64,000 nt of DNA. Source: Gadus chalcogrammus. Taxonomy: Eukaryota; Chordata; Actinopteri; Gadiformes; Gadidae. This document shows positions 43,868 through 55,275 of the stretch, one piece after another. Each line of letters opens with the position of its first letter. Position 1 is the first letter of the stretch. The notes under the pieces were generated by a model that saw nothing but the letters and a program-made list of their open reading frames with translations, ran no database searches and was not told the DNA's origin. A program made the translations under genes and the position numbers. The DNA lies in the NCBI RefSeq assembly GCF_026213295.1, contig NC_079426.1, positions 25,876,402 through 25,940,401 of the forward strand, given 5' to 3'.

Positions 43868-44828
43868 ACTGTAAAAAATAAAAAGTTGGGCAAACTCAAA
43901 ATTGCAAGGCAACTTACTGCAATCAATTTTGCATTTTGAGCCCAGTCAAAAACGTGATTTTCTTCTTTAGACAAACTTGGAAAGGTAGAGTTATACCAAC
44001 TAAGATTTTTATATTTTACAAACTCAAAAAAATAATTCAGGGGTGTTTAACTTAATATTTCAATTAAGGTTAATATTATTAAAAAATAAAAACATTTCAA
44101 AGAATGCAAAACGAGTTTTAAGTTCACTTTATTAAAATTAATAATTTGAAACTTCAATTTTACATTCTGAATGCCAGACAGCAATAGAACAAGCAACATG
44201 TAGCTAGTTCAGCAGCAGAAATCGCTGTCTAAATGCAGCAAACCAAAAGCAAGACAAGTTTGTACATTATGGTCAACTTGTTCTGCACGAGACGGGAGCC
44301 CAGGTTTAAACGTGAAGCAACTCTCTCGTGCCTCATACACCGCACGATCCCGAGAGCTGCCATTATTTAACACACATCCGCAACACACAGCGCAACCGCA
44401 CACCACAACTTAACGGACATGCAAGTCTCGGTAACGGTGGCGCAACACTACGCACAATAAAACAACACACAAATAATAAAGACCCCAAACCCATTAACCA
44501 ACGTTAACCTAACAGAAACAAATTGACAAAAGGCAATAAACCCCCTTTTTCCCAACCGTCATCACGAATACCCAGGACTCCCGGGGGGGTAGTGTCGAAA
44601 TGCGCATGCGCACCGTAGTTGGCCCAGCCTCAGACAGAGTCTGACTTAAACCCGTGTGTCTTGCTAACAAAGAGACTACAGTGAGCCCAACTTTTGACCC
44701 AAAACTCAACATTGTTGTCTGGACTAAATTGCATTGCACAGTTGTACATGAATACTTAATGTTTTATATTCACTTTACTCAGAAATCATAATGAGACCAA
44801 CAATTTTGAGTTTTCGTTTTTACATGTG
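43868..44828. mobile_element. Probable MITE with CACTGTAAAAA ends
   Basis: CACTGTAAAAAATAAAAAG ... AAACTCAAAATTG on the left is mirrored by CAATTTTGAGTTTTCG ... TTTTTACATGTG on the right, with gaps. Internal TTGGG(C)-rich inverted blocks recur at about 44690-44715. Non-coding. Confidence 0.45.
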
Positions 44829-46027
44829 GTCCTCTGAAAACCTAAACACTTGTAGTGCCAGTACTGCATGAATGGGAACAAAAAAAGTGTCGTAATTATG
44901 TGTCGTTGTGTCTGTGTATATTTGCAGAAATGTAAGTAAGAGACACTCTTCAAAGCACTCTGAGTTTCATTATTCAAGTGTGATACATTCAAAGTGTGTC
45001 GGTGGCATATATGAACGACACGAGGGCTGAGAATATTAATGTAATTAGTTTCTAGTTTCTATTATTTTAAAATGAAGAACTTGAACAGTCATTTGATGTT
45101 ATTTATTTTACACAAATACCAAACATAAAAAGACAATGCATTTATAAAACTGGAAGTATTAATTTTATCTTTTGACTGTCACGTAAATGTTTGCTCACTT
45201 ATATCACAAAAATAGCAGAACTCGTCCGGTAAGTGAAGCTGTGCAACAAGTGACAAGCTTGCCAGTAAAGGTCCATGCCGAAGGACGCACTGGTCATGTA
45301 TGGATCAAACATACCCCTTAAATGCTCCTCAATTGTCTGCTGCAGGTCTGAATGGACTCGTAAAACCTGAACCACAGCCTCTGAGTCAGGCTCTGCAACA
45401 GGTCTTTCCCAGTCAATGCCCCAGTTTGTAGCATCAGCCTGTGGAAATATGGACCACTTGTTTTAAGAATCGTGAATTGGATATGTTTGTTTTTCATGAT
45501 GGGTTTTCAAGGAAATCAGTGTACCAGATGAAGATCTGTTGTGGCTCCAAAAGCAAGCCATGCCACCCCATAGTTGTTGTGAGGACCTGTTTCCCTCTGT
45601 GGAAAGGGGATGCCTGTCCCACATCCTGACTGATACTCCCCAGATGCCAGTTCAGTCTTAGTAGGAAGATGTAGGGAGACAGTGATGTGGGCTACCTCAT
45701 CGGGATTCAACAATCCAACCTCTTCCAGGTACCTGAAGGTGTGGTAGTAGTTTGACACCACCATGATCCACAGATCACCTGATTTATATCAGTTGGACGG
45801 ATGGGCAAGAAAGAGAAAAATACTTTTTGGGGTTTGTTTTATCACGGTACAGTTTCATCATTTGTATGTCACTGCTATTGCAGCATTCTTGAAGAAAGTA
45901 GTCCAATCCCGGGTTGCTTTTAACTGACTTTATTCGTTATAAAGTAGGCATGTTTCGGCATGGTAACTATGAAGCTTAAGGGAGGGAATTGTATCTAACG
46001 CGTGTGAGAGGAAAATACCGTGATCTA

Positions 46028-46141
46028 CTTCAAGCCTCCGGGAGGCTTGAAGGCCCGGTGGAGGCCCGGTTGGCTCTCTGCCATCTACCTACTGATCTCT
46101 GGCCTCTTCACTTGACGTCCTCCGATAGAGGACGTCAAGTG
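46028..46141. other. Two adjacent perfect hairpins
   Basis: CTTCAAGCCTCC / GGAGGCTTGAAG (46028-46052, 1-base spacer) and CACTTGACGTCCTC / GAGGACGTCAAGTG (46109-46141, 5-base loop) lie 57 bp apart, with the direct repeat GAGGCCCGGT or GGCCCGGTGG between them. They are in the intron of the integrase gene and may be from a short palindromic element. Confidence 0.75.
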
Positions 46142-47129
46142 GGCGTGGCCTATGCAGTGGGGCGTGGCCGGGGTGACGTAATGGCTTCGGCTTCTTCACC
46201 TATCTAAAGGTGCTGCCTTCTGTGGAGGGAGCAGCCTTCAATAAGGTCTTGCTCCCCTTGTGGCTATGTGAGGGTAATGCAGCTTCTTAAAATACTTAAC
46301 ACTGCATATATTGATTAAACAGCTTTATAAATGTTTCAACAAAATCACAAGTATACAACCAGTATGAAATATATTCCTACCAGGGCCCCGTTCTGGATGT
46401 TCCAGCATGAACCTGGCCACCTCAACCTTTTCTCCTCCCTTGTCACTTCGTACGCGTTGTGGCAAACCATGTTCAGCGACAGCAGTCAGAAAACACTGGA
46501 GTACAGTGGAAGCCCTGTTGTTGGTATTGGCACTGAGAAACATAATCCGCCGGCTGTATCCATCAATACCTCCATGTATTACAATTTTCCACCTGTGAAG
46601 AGTTACCAAAACACTTATCTGATGTGGGAATATGGGTAATACAATGTTGGCACTACATTCTTGCAAAACCACAATAATAAATTAATAATAAATTAATTAA
46701 TTAATAATATTTGTAAAATGCCTCATTAAAGGTCATACGTATCAGTTTATGATTCCCATCAATGTGCCATAGGGAGAGAGGCGGTATGGAACCCTTGGAA
46801 CCGTGTTTAACTGAAGCCCACAGAGAAAATTACCAACCGGATCAACAGCTTTCAGACCGTGACGAACCCTGTGCTGTGTGACTCTTGAGGAGGACAGATA
46901 ATTGTTTACATAGCAGTTTACAAAGTGTACTTTATTATAATTTTTTGAACACTGAAATATAGATTTATAAATACTTATTAACTGTCAAAAATGCATGAAG
47001 GGGGCTTCCGGTTGAGACACCGACACGATGGCAGCATAGAGTAACAGCTCCCGAGTATTTAAAATTCTCCATGCTCCATAAACATCGAATTACATTTAAG
47101 AACTGAAAATATTGAGTTAGAGGGCAAGG

Positions 47130-48038
47130 ATGTCAGCTAGGGGTAAAAAAGAAGGAAAAGAAATAAAAAAAACAGGGCAAACTGGGACTCAAAGTGGAAA
47201 TGCTGACGCGGCTAGTCCTGAAGGAGAACCTACGGCTAACCTAGCTTTGATCCTCCAAGAATTAAGAGACTTTCGACAGGACAATAAATTCCAACTGGAG
47301 GAAATCAAAGGAGAAATAACAAAAACCAACAATAGACTGGAGGAGGCCGAAGACCGAATCGAAAAGGCAGAAGAAAGATTACTAAATGTCGAGGGTGTTT
47401 CTGTCAGAAATGTTAAAACTCCATGCTCAAATGGAGACCAAATTAACCGAACAGGAGAGCCGCTCACGACGAGTAAATATCCGCCTATATGGGATTTCAG
47501 AAGGGGCCGAAAAGGATAGTGCATCAGTGACTGAGTTTGTAGAACAACTGCTGGGAAATAACCTCGACATTGCTGATACAACAACTCTACAAATCGAGAG
47601 AGCCCATCGCTCACTTGGACCTAAGCCACCGCCACACGCACAGCCAGATCTATCGTTGTCAAATTCGCCAGCTTCCGAACCAAAGAGATGGTACTTCGCA
47701 AAGCATGGCAAAAGAAGGGCTTGATGTTGGAAGAAACACGTATTAATGTTGACAATGATTACCCGCTACGCATTCTGCAAAGGCGAAAAGAATATACCGA
47801 AGTAAGAAAAGCTCTCAAGGAGCGAGACATTAAGTTTCAAACGTTGTTCCCTGCCCGGCTGAAAGTGAAATTCCGGGAAGGAGAGAAGATATACGACACC
47901 GTGGAAGAGGCAACGAAAGATTTGTCTAAGAAGGGATTCAACGTCGTGCCTGTCAAGCAACCTGAGACAATGATGGAGCGCCTACACAAACTAAGGTTGG
48001 CAGAGAAGTGGACGTGCGCGACAAGTGGAAAGCACTAG
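47130..48038 (+). pseudogene. LINE4 ORF1 (L1-type RNA-binding protein)
   Basis: The start MSARGKKEGKEIKKTGQTG is basic. A long coiled coil follows (LEEIKGEITKTNNRLEEAED, IEKAEERLLNVEG). One frameshift near 47395 moves to MLKLHAQMETKLTEQESRSR and RVNIRLYGISEGAE (RRM entry), ending LQIERAHRSLGPKPP. A second frameshift near 47650 moves to ASFRTKEMVLRKAW, LMLEETRI, DYPLRILQRRKEY and LKVKFREGEKIYD in the C-terminal domain. Length over the pieces, about 300 residues, is normal for L1-type ORF1. It binds LINE RNA as a trimer in the known family. Confidence 0.87.
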
Positions 48039-48519
48039 CTCTGGAACCTCTCACTACAAAGAGCGGCTGCAGCCGTTCCGAAGAGATGATCCACCCCGGA
48101 ACGTGGACAGTGGATAGTACCCTGATGCAAACAGATTATCCAACTGATTCAATCTCCCGCCCTGTTTTGGTGAGTTGATTATGTGACTGTTTAGCCCATA
48201 ATAGAGCAATGTGACTATTTATGACCTAGCGACTAAGCTATATTTCTAAGAATCGGGACTATGGACATGGAACTCTGCTACATGGCCACCTCTGAGGGCC
48301 CTCCCACTTACCGAGAGGGGGGCTTTCCCTCAAAGCCACCTTTTATCATCTGGTGGAGGGTCACAAACAAGACCCATACCGTGGAAGACGTTTTATGTTT
48401 TCCTTTTTCTTTACTTTGTTAAATGTTCAAATGTTGTTTGTTTACAGTTGTTCTTTACTGTAAAGGGGAAGTTTTTTCACGCAAATGCAGGACATGACTA
48501 TTGAAGTAAGCCTTAATGC

Positions 48520-51500
48520 AAAGTATAAGATTAGCCACATATAATGTTAATGGTTTAAATAACCCAGTCAAAAGAGGGAAAATTTTGTCAAAGCTCAAAA
48601 AGACAAAGTCCAAATAGCCTATCTCCAAGAAACTCATCTAAATGCCACTGAACATGCCAAACTAAACAGAATGGGTATTAAACATGTATTTTCATCATCT
48701 GACAAATCAGGACATAAAAGAGGGGTAGCTATACTGCTAGCAAGAGGAGTTAATTATGAACATATGTCAGAACTCACTGATACAGAAGGCAGGTACGTGA
48801 TGATAATAGGTAAACTAGAAGGGACAATTGTAAGTTTCCTAAATGTGTATGCACCTCCAGGCAATGGATGGCTGTTTTATAGGAAGATATTTGATTTGAT
48901 GGCAACAAAAGCACAAGGGGTTGTTATCTGCGGCGGGGACTTTAACATACATCTAAATCCAAAACTAGATGTTTCATCTGGTAAGTCTGAGACTAAACCT
49001 ATAAGTAGGAGAATGATTGCTTTAATGACAGAATTGGGCATTGTAGACGTATGGAGAGAATTATATCCCAATAGCCGAGATTATACTTATTACTCCTCTC
49101 CACATGCAGTATACACTAGAATAGATTACTTTTTCACTTTCAGTAGAGACCTACACAAAATTGAGAGGTGTGACATAGGCCCAATCACTCTTTCAGACCA
49201 TAGTCCTGTATTTATTGCTCTGTCCTTGAACAGAGAGCAACGATCTACATTATGGAGACTGAATTCAAATATATTGAACAATCCAGACACCAAGGAATTT
49301 TTATCAGCAGAAATTAACACATTCTTCGAACTAAATGATAATGGGGAGGTAACACCAGTTATCCTCTGGGATACACTCAAAGCAGTTATGAGGGATAGAA
49401 TTATTGCCATTACTTCTTCGCTGAAAAAATTAGAAGACAAAAGTTACAAGACCTTGAGACCAAATTAAAGCATTTACAAAGGGTTCACAGTGTTACTTTA
49501 GATGAAAAGGAGAAACAAGAAATAAAAGAGATAAGGAATGAAATAGAGGAAATGAGCACACAGGAAATACAAAAGAAATTTATATTTCTAAAACAAAGTT
49601 ACTATGAGGTTGGAGGTAAGGCAATGAAGCTTCTGGCATACAAACTAAAAAAGCAGCAAGCAGACAATACAATCTCCAAGATAAAAAACCCAGATTCTGG
49701 GGAAATTGAACACAGACTGGAAAAAATCCAGCAAAGCTTTGAAAAGTTCTACAAAAAACTCTATTCTCAGCATAATATTGATAATTCTCCTCACATTGAT
49801 GCATTTTTGGCCTCACTTGACTTAACCTCGATTTCTGAAGAACAAAATGTACGATTAGCATCAGAAATGACAACTGAGGAATTAAACGCAGCCATCTCTA
49901 GGTTGAAAGCGAATCGTTCTTGTGGCCCAGATGGCTTTAGTGCGGAATGGTACAAATCCCTGCGAGAGCAGTTAGTCCCAAGACTACTAGACACATTTAA
50001 CTGGGTCCTAAAGAAAAATAAAATCCCTCCCTCCTGGAAAGAAGCAACAATTTCTCTAATCCCCAAGGAAGGGAAAGACAAGCTTGAGTGTGGCAGTTTT
50101 CGCCCTATTAGTGTACTAAACGTAGACTATAAATTATTTACATCAATACTGGCACATAGAATAGACAAGATTCTACCTAATTTAATACATGCAGACCAGA
50201 CTGGTTTTATAAGGGAAAGGCAAACACAAGACAATTTGAGAAGAACCCTTCACATTATTAATCACATCATACAAAATGGCACAGAGGCAATGCTTATAAG
50301 TCTAGATGCAGAAAAGGCCTTCGACTCTGTCAGGTGGTCTTTTCTGTATAAAGTATTAGAAAAGTTTGGCTTTCATAAATCTATCATTGACACATTTCAA
50401 GCCCTTTATGACAGTCCTTCTGCCAGGATTAAAGTTAATGGTGCCCTTTCAAAGGCATTCACCTTGGAACGTGGAACAAGACAGGGATGTCCAGCCTCAC
50501 CCCTGCTTTTTGCATTATTTATTGAACCACTCAGCCAATGGATACGACAGAATTGTGAAATTAAAGGATTAAATATACATTTTGAGGAACACAAACTGGC
50601 ATTATTCGCTGATGATGTATTAGTCTTCCTAACACAGCCTTCTCTGTCATTCCCTAAACTAATGACTGTTGTAGAAAAATATGGTGCTCTATCAGGATAT
50701 AAACTAAATGTTCAAAAGACACAAGTGCTTACTTTTAATTATGATCCACCTAGTTCCTTGAGAGAGAAGTACCAACTGACATGGGAGGCAGAACATATAC
50801 GATACCTTGGTGTTAATCTCCCAAAAGATATTTCAAAACTCTTCACCTTGAATTACGGGCCGTTAAACAATAACATTAAATCTGACATACAGAGATGGAG
50901 CCTCATTCCATTCTTAAGCCTTCATTCCAGAGTAGAATCCATAAGAATGAATGTGCTGCCGAGATTGTTATACCTTTTCCAAAGTCTCCCAGTGGAAATA
51001 CCCATGAAACAGTTTATCGAATGGGATAAAATGATATCAAGATTTCTGTGGCAAAGTAAGAAACCTAGGATTAGGTATAAAACTCTCCAGTTACACAAAG
51101 ATTGTGGTGGACTAGGCCTTCCATGTCTGCGTGACTATAACTATGCAGCCCAATTAAGACCTCTGGTATGCTGGTGCAACCCATCATATTCTGCGAGATG
51201 GAAAGATATAGAGAGCAATATGTCCCATCAGATTCCTTTAGCAGCTGTTATGGCAGACAATAGATTAATGAACAACATGATGGTTAAAAACAACCCCTGG
51301 ATTAACACCACTTTGAAAACATGGCAGAAGACAATAAAACTCTGTGATTTGGAAAATACACTAAAAATACTAAGATGGTGTGCTTTTGACACAGATTTCT
51401 CTCCTAATAGTCTGGACTCCAGATTTAAGACTTGGATCAATGGGGGGCTTACGACTTACTACAGCTTTGTAAATAAAGGAACACTTAAGAGCTTTGAATT

Positions 51501-53293
51501 GTTGCAACAAGAGCATGGACTACAACGCCAAGATTTCTATAGGTATCTCCAGGTTAGACACTACTTTCAGGAAAATATAACCAGAGCAATAGAAGGGCAA
51601 AAGACAGGTATTTTGGAAGTACTCAAAGGAGCAATCAATTCATCAATATGCAAGAAGATTGTGTCTAGACTATATCAAGGGTTGCGCCAAGCCAGCCCAG
51701 ACAACACTCTATATATTAAGGAGAAATGGGAAAAGGAAGGTGGTCTTTTAATATCTGAAGAAGATTGGGAATGCTTATGCAGACTACAATGGAGAACAAC
51801 ATCCTCAAATACTTGGCGAGAATATAGCTGGAAAAATTTGTCCAGATTTTTTATAACACCACTACAACAACGGACCCAATTACCTAGTACAGCCTGCTGG
51901 AGGGCCTGTGGAGCAAATGAGGCCAATCATTTTCATATCTTCTGGGATTGCCCAGTACTAACTTCATACTGGCGAGACATACACTTCCACTTGGAAGCAA
52001 TCTTTAAAGTTATCATCCCATGTAGGTTTGAAACTTTATACATAGGAAACATCTCATTTGACTCATGGGATTACAGAGATAAAATGTTGTTACTTATACT
52101 TCAGGTGGCAAGCAAAAAAGCAATCTCAAGAAGGTGGTTAAAACAAGACTCTCCTACCATAGGAGAATGGTTGGAGGTGGTTCATGTTATATATAAAATG
52201 GAAAAGTTAACCTACTCCCTCCGAATTCAGACTGACACATTCTCTAGGACAGGGGTTTTCAAAGTGTGAGAGAGTGAGCCCCCCCTCAGAGAAAAAAATT
52301 CAGCTGAGCCCCCCCCCCCCCAATTTTTTTTTCTAAATACCTGTGTTTTGAAAGCTATTTTTATTATTTTACACATCTCAAACATCTCCGATCATAATTT
52401 TAAAACATTTGGAACATATTTTTGAAACATTTGAAACAAATTTTTTAACATATTTTTTAAACATATTTCTGAAACATTACATCTTTTTGCGTTTTTAAAC
52501 AACAAAATGTAACAACTTTATCTAAGCATGTTTTAGCGTAACCTTTTTTAAATACATTTGAACATCTTAATCTGTGTAAACTGCCAGTTTACAGATTCAT
52601 TCAGGGTCCCCGACTCTGAATTTTCTGAGTCGAATCAGATCTGCCTTTTCAGTCCAGAGATTCGACTATTCGGCGGGGTTTGTTTACCGGCGTTGCTATG
52701 GTGACCTCAATTATTATAACCAACTGAAAACGACGCCGGTTTGAAACTAAAACTGTGATTCTGAAAAAAGTATAAATGCTATCAAAATTCCGTTTCGATA
52801 GTATTGAAGATACAAGTGTGTAGATTTGTTTAATGGTTTGAACGATGGTAAACGGTTGAAAAAGGAATGAGTTACGATGTCTAGAAGTAGGTGTATCAGA
52901 ATGGGCTGACGTCTTCAATGAAAACAGCTGAAAACGAAGCAGTATGAAACTAAAACTGTGATTCTGAAGACAATTTAAATGATATCGAAATTCTGTTTCG
53001 ATATTATTGAAGATACAAGTGTGTAGATTTGTTAAATGGTTTGCACGAAGATAAACGGTTGGAAATTGATTTAGTTATGTTACTTCTACAGTTGAAGTAC
53101 GACTGATGATTTGAATCATCGTCTTCCAGGGTTTTCTTCAGGTTTATTTTTTTCTCACGTCGCGCCCCCCCTGAAGAACTCTGGCGCCCCCCAGGGGGGG
53201 CGCGCCCCACAGTTTGAAAACCACTGCTCTAGGATATGGTCTAAATGGACTGGGTATATTGAACATATAGGCTTACGATCAGATTTTGTCTGA
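48520..53293 (+). pseudogene. LINE4 ORF2 (endonuclease, RT, zinc knuckle)
   Basis: Endonuclease: LATYNVNGLNNPVKRGKIL, a frameshift near 48600, YLQETHL, RGVAILLARGVNYE, CGGDFNIHL, RIDYFFTF and LSDHSPVF. A frameshift near 49440 leads into a 905-codon open frame (49552-52269). It contains NRSCGPDGFSAEWYK, RPISVLNVDYKL, TGFIRERQTQDN, LISLDAEKAFDSV, GTRQGCPASPLLFALF, catalytic ALFADDVLVF, KLNVQKTQVL, and the C-terminal knuckle CWRACGANEANHFHIFWDC. The hAT insertion splits DTFSR from IWSKWTGYIEHIGLRSDFV, whose stop is at 53291-53293. Damage is only a few frameshifts and the hAT, so this is a young copy. Confidence 0.93.
52250..53226. mobile_element. 977-bp non-autonomous hAT in LINE4 ORF2
   Basis: CAGGGGTTTTCAAAGTGTG and CACAGTTTGAAAACCACTG are inverted ends. 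CTCTAGGA is duplicated at 52242-52249 and 53227-53234. Inside, two ~130-bp direct repeats (52731-52861 and 52936-53064) share GAAACTAAAACTGTGATTCT and GAAGATACAAGTGTGTAGAT. Long C and G runs lie next to both ends. Confidence 0.95.
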
Positions 53294-53539
53294 AGCATTC
53301 TTTTTTTTCTTTTTTTTTTGGCTGTATTTGTTTATATCTATATATATATATGCTTGTCCTTGTAGTTATATTTTTGTATTTGGTTTTCTTTCCTTTTTAT
53401 TGTATTTTGTTTTTCCTATATATCAGGAATCTGTAAATCATAAGAGAAACTATGTAAAAGGAAAAGTATCCTACGATGTTTGAAACTTGGTGGCCTCAAT
53501 AAAGATACAATTTAAAAAAATAAAAAAATGCATGAAGGA

Positions 53540-54120
53540 ACTTTTTCTTGATTGGAATACATAATAATATGAATATTATTATTATTATATATGTAATATG
53601 AAGAAAAGAAAGTGCTAGAAATATGTCCAAAGTGACAGTTTTTTTTTTAAACTGATACATTAAGCATTTTGTCTTCAACTTACTGCGAGTCAATAACAGT
53701 CAAGAGATGACCAATGCCTCTGCTATTGGTTGCAGAGGGAACTAACTCAATGTAGTGTAAATGAATCGTATTAAGTAATACGTATGAAGTGTATTACTAC
53801 ACACCTGCTGCTGTTGTAAGTAGGCTATAGCCTTGATGCTATTCATTATACTACATCCATGGTAGCAATGCATTTCACTAAACACCATTGTTTGATAAAA
53901 AATGTTTTTGGCCGATGAAGATTATTCTGAGATAAACTAAAATCGGCCAGCAGATGAATGGGTCGGGCTCTACAAGGTAGTAGTAGCCTATTGTGTTTAC
54001 CTTCCAATCAATTGTCCTGCAATAGTCTCTTTTTCAATGAGGTTGCATCAATTATTTGATTTGTGAGCACATTTACATAAGCATGTCAGATGAATGTTGA
54101 ATGAGTTTAGCAATAAGTGT
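53540..54120. other. Intron, no feature
   Basis: AT-rich intron sequence of the integrase gene, with no repeat ends recognised. Confidence 0.45.
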
Positions 54121-54599
54121 CCTCACCTTATTCCCAGAGAATTCAGATGTCCAGTCAGTCCTTATACCTGCATTTGGGCAATTTGAGATGAACTGGAATA
54201 TAACTCTGCAGAGTTCTTCATCTGTAATGTTTGAATATGTCTGTCAGTAAAGACAGACATATTCAGTCATCCTCCTTTGAATGGTCCGCTTGCTTACTCC
54301 AAGCTGTTTCGCAATGTTTCTAACTTTGAAGTGGCTCTCCAGGAGATAAAGCATCTGCCCCCATGGCATGGCTTGCATATGTGCTCCATCGAGCTCATGA
54401 ATGGCCATGGATAAAAGCTGAAAGACCTGTTCCTCATTGGGCAAATCCCCTTTGGCTGCTTTAATTGTCAGCACATGGCTAATGTTTTCGTGAAATAGGA
54501 GAAGGTGATCCATCCCAACTTCAGTTCTCAGGATTTCATCTGTAGCATCTGCGATGTGGGCCAGGCTGAAAAAATAAATCATGACATTAGCCAGCATTA

Positions 54600-55275
54600 C
54601 TGATTATTTTTATTCTTTCTAGTGATTTTCAAAAGTTGAAAATGTCTGCATCCCATTCCATAGAAATGTATAGGACGCCATGTTTCAATCCGGTGTCCTT
54701 TTAATAGGTCCATGTACCAATCCAACCGTGCGCCAATGAGCAGCTTTTCAATGGATATGTTTGGGATATTTCCCCGGAGTCCTTATAATAGGCTACGCCT
54801 ATAATATGAACCCACCCTTACAATAATAGGCTAAATAGCCTATAATAGACACATGCTAACTAGCTGCAGTAGCCTACCAAAGCCAGCAGTTGTAGCACCT
54901 CCAGTTCTAGGACACACTGAATTGAATAGGCCAACCAAGTGCAAACAAGACAGTAGATCATCCATCCATCCAGTTTTAAGATATGTGTTCCACCTAAATA
55001 CTAGGGTGACATCAGCAGCTGATGTCATACTTGCCAACCCTCCCGATTTTCCCGGGAGACTCCCGATATTGCCGGTAGACTACCGTTTTCCTCCCGCGGT
55101 TAACAAACTCCCGCATATCTCCAGATTTCTGACAATATTTCAAACATTTCTCCCTTTCTCCCCACTTTTGTTATCACAACAACTATCACAACAACTACCG
55201 GGGCGGCAAACAGCGGGCTCCACAAATTAGAGTCTAGGGCATTTTTGTAATGAACATAATGTAATGTAAATTTCC
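54600..55275. other. AT-rich segment with a hAT-like repeat fragment
   Basis: 55025-55240 contains CATACTTGCCAACCCTCCCG, CCCGGGAGACTCCCG and CTCCCG-rich sequence typical of a dispersed fish short DNA transposon. TGACATCAGC / GCTGATGTCA forms a 21-bp palindrome at its left edge (55008-55028). The rest is unrecognised. Confidence 0.4.

Larger units (their letters stand above)
47002..53523 (+). mobile_element. LINE4: full-length L1/Tx1-like retrotransposon
   Basis: AAAAATGCATGAAGG stands at 46987-47001 and 53524-53538, a 15-bp target duplication. The element begins GGGGCTTCCGGTTGAGACACC, has ORF1 then ORF2, and ends CTCAATAAAGATAC plus an A-rich tail. Without the 977-bp hAT at 52250-53226 it is about 5.5 kb. 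It is inserted in an intron of the integrase gene in the opposite orientation. Confidence 0.95.
45199..54565 (-). pseudogene. Intron-containing IS3/retroviral-type integrase gene, interrupted by LINE4
   Basis: Exons read in order on the minus strand. 54565-54127: HELDGAHMQAMPWGQMLYLL, helix-turn-helix IAKQLGVSKRTIQRRMTEY, an in-frame TGA at 54246-54244, then YSNITDEELCRVI and a GTGAGG donor. 46885-46739: RVTQHRVRHGLKAVDPVG and, after a frameshift, LWHIDGNHKLIR with the first Asp. 46592-46381: WKIVIHGGIDGYSRRIMFL, RVRSDKGGE with the second Asp, ending HPERGP. About 45790-45516: NYYHTFRYLEEVGLLNPDE; the Glu is not clearly visible. 45438-45199: WGIDWERPVAEPDSEAVVQV to a TAA. This matches the intron-containing integrase-core proteins common in fish, probably derived from an IS3EU-like transposon. 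The subfamily is uncertain. Confidence 0.75.
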
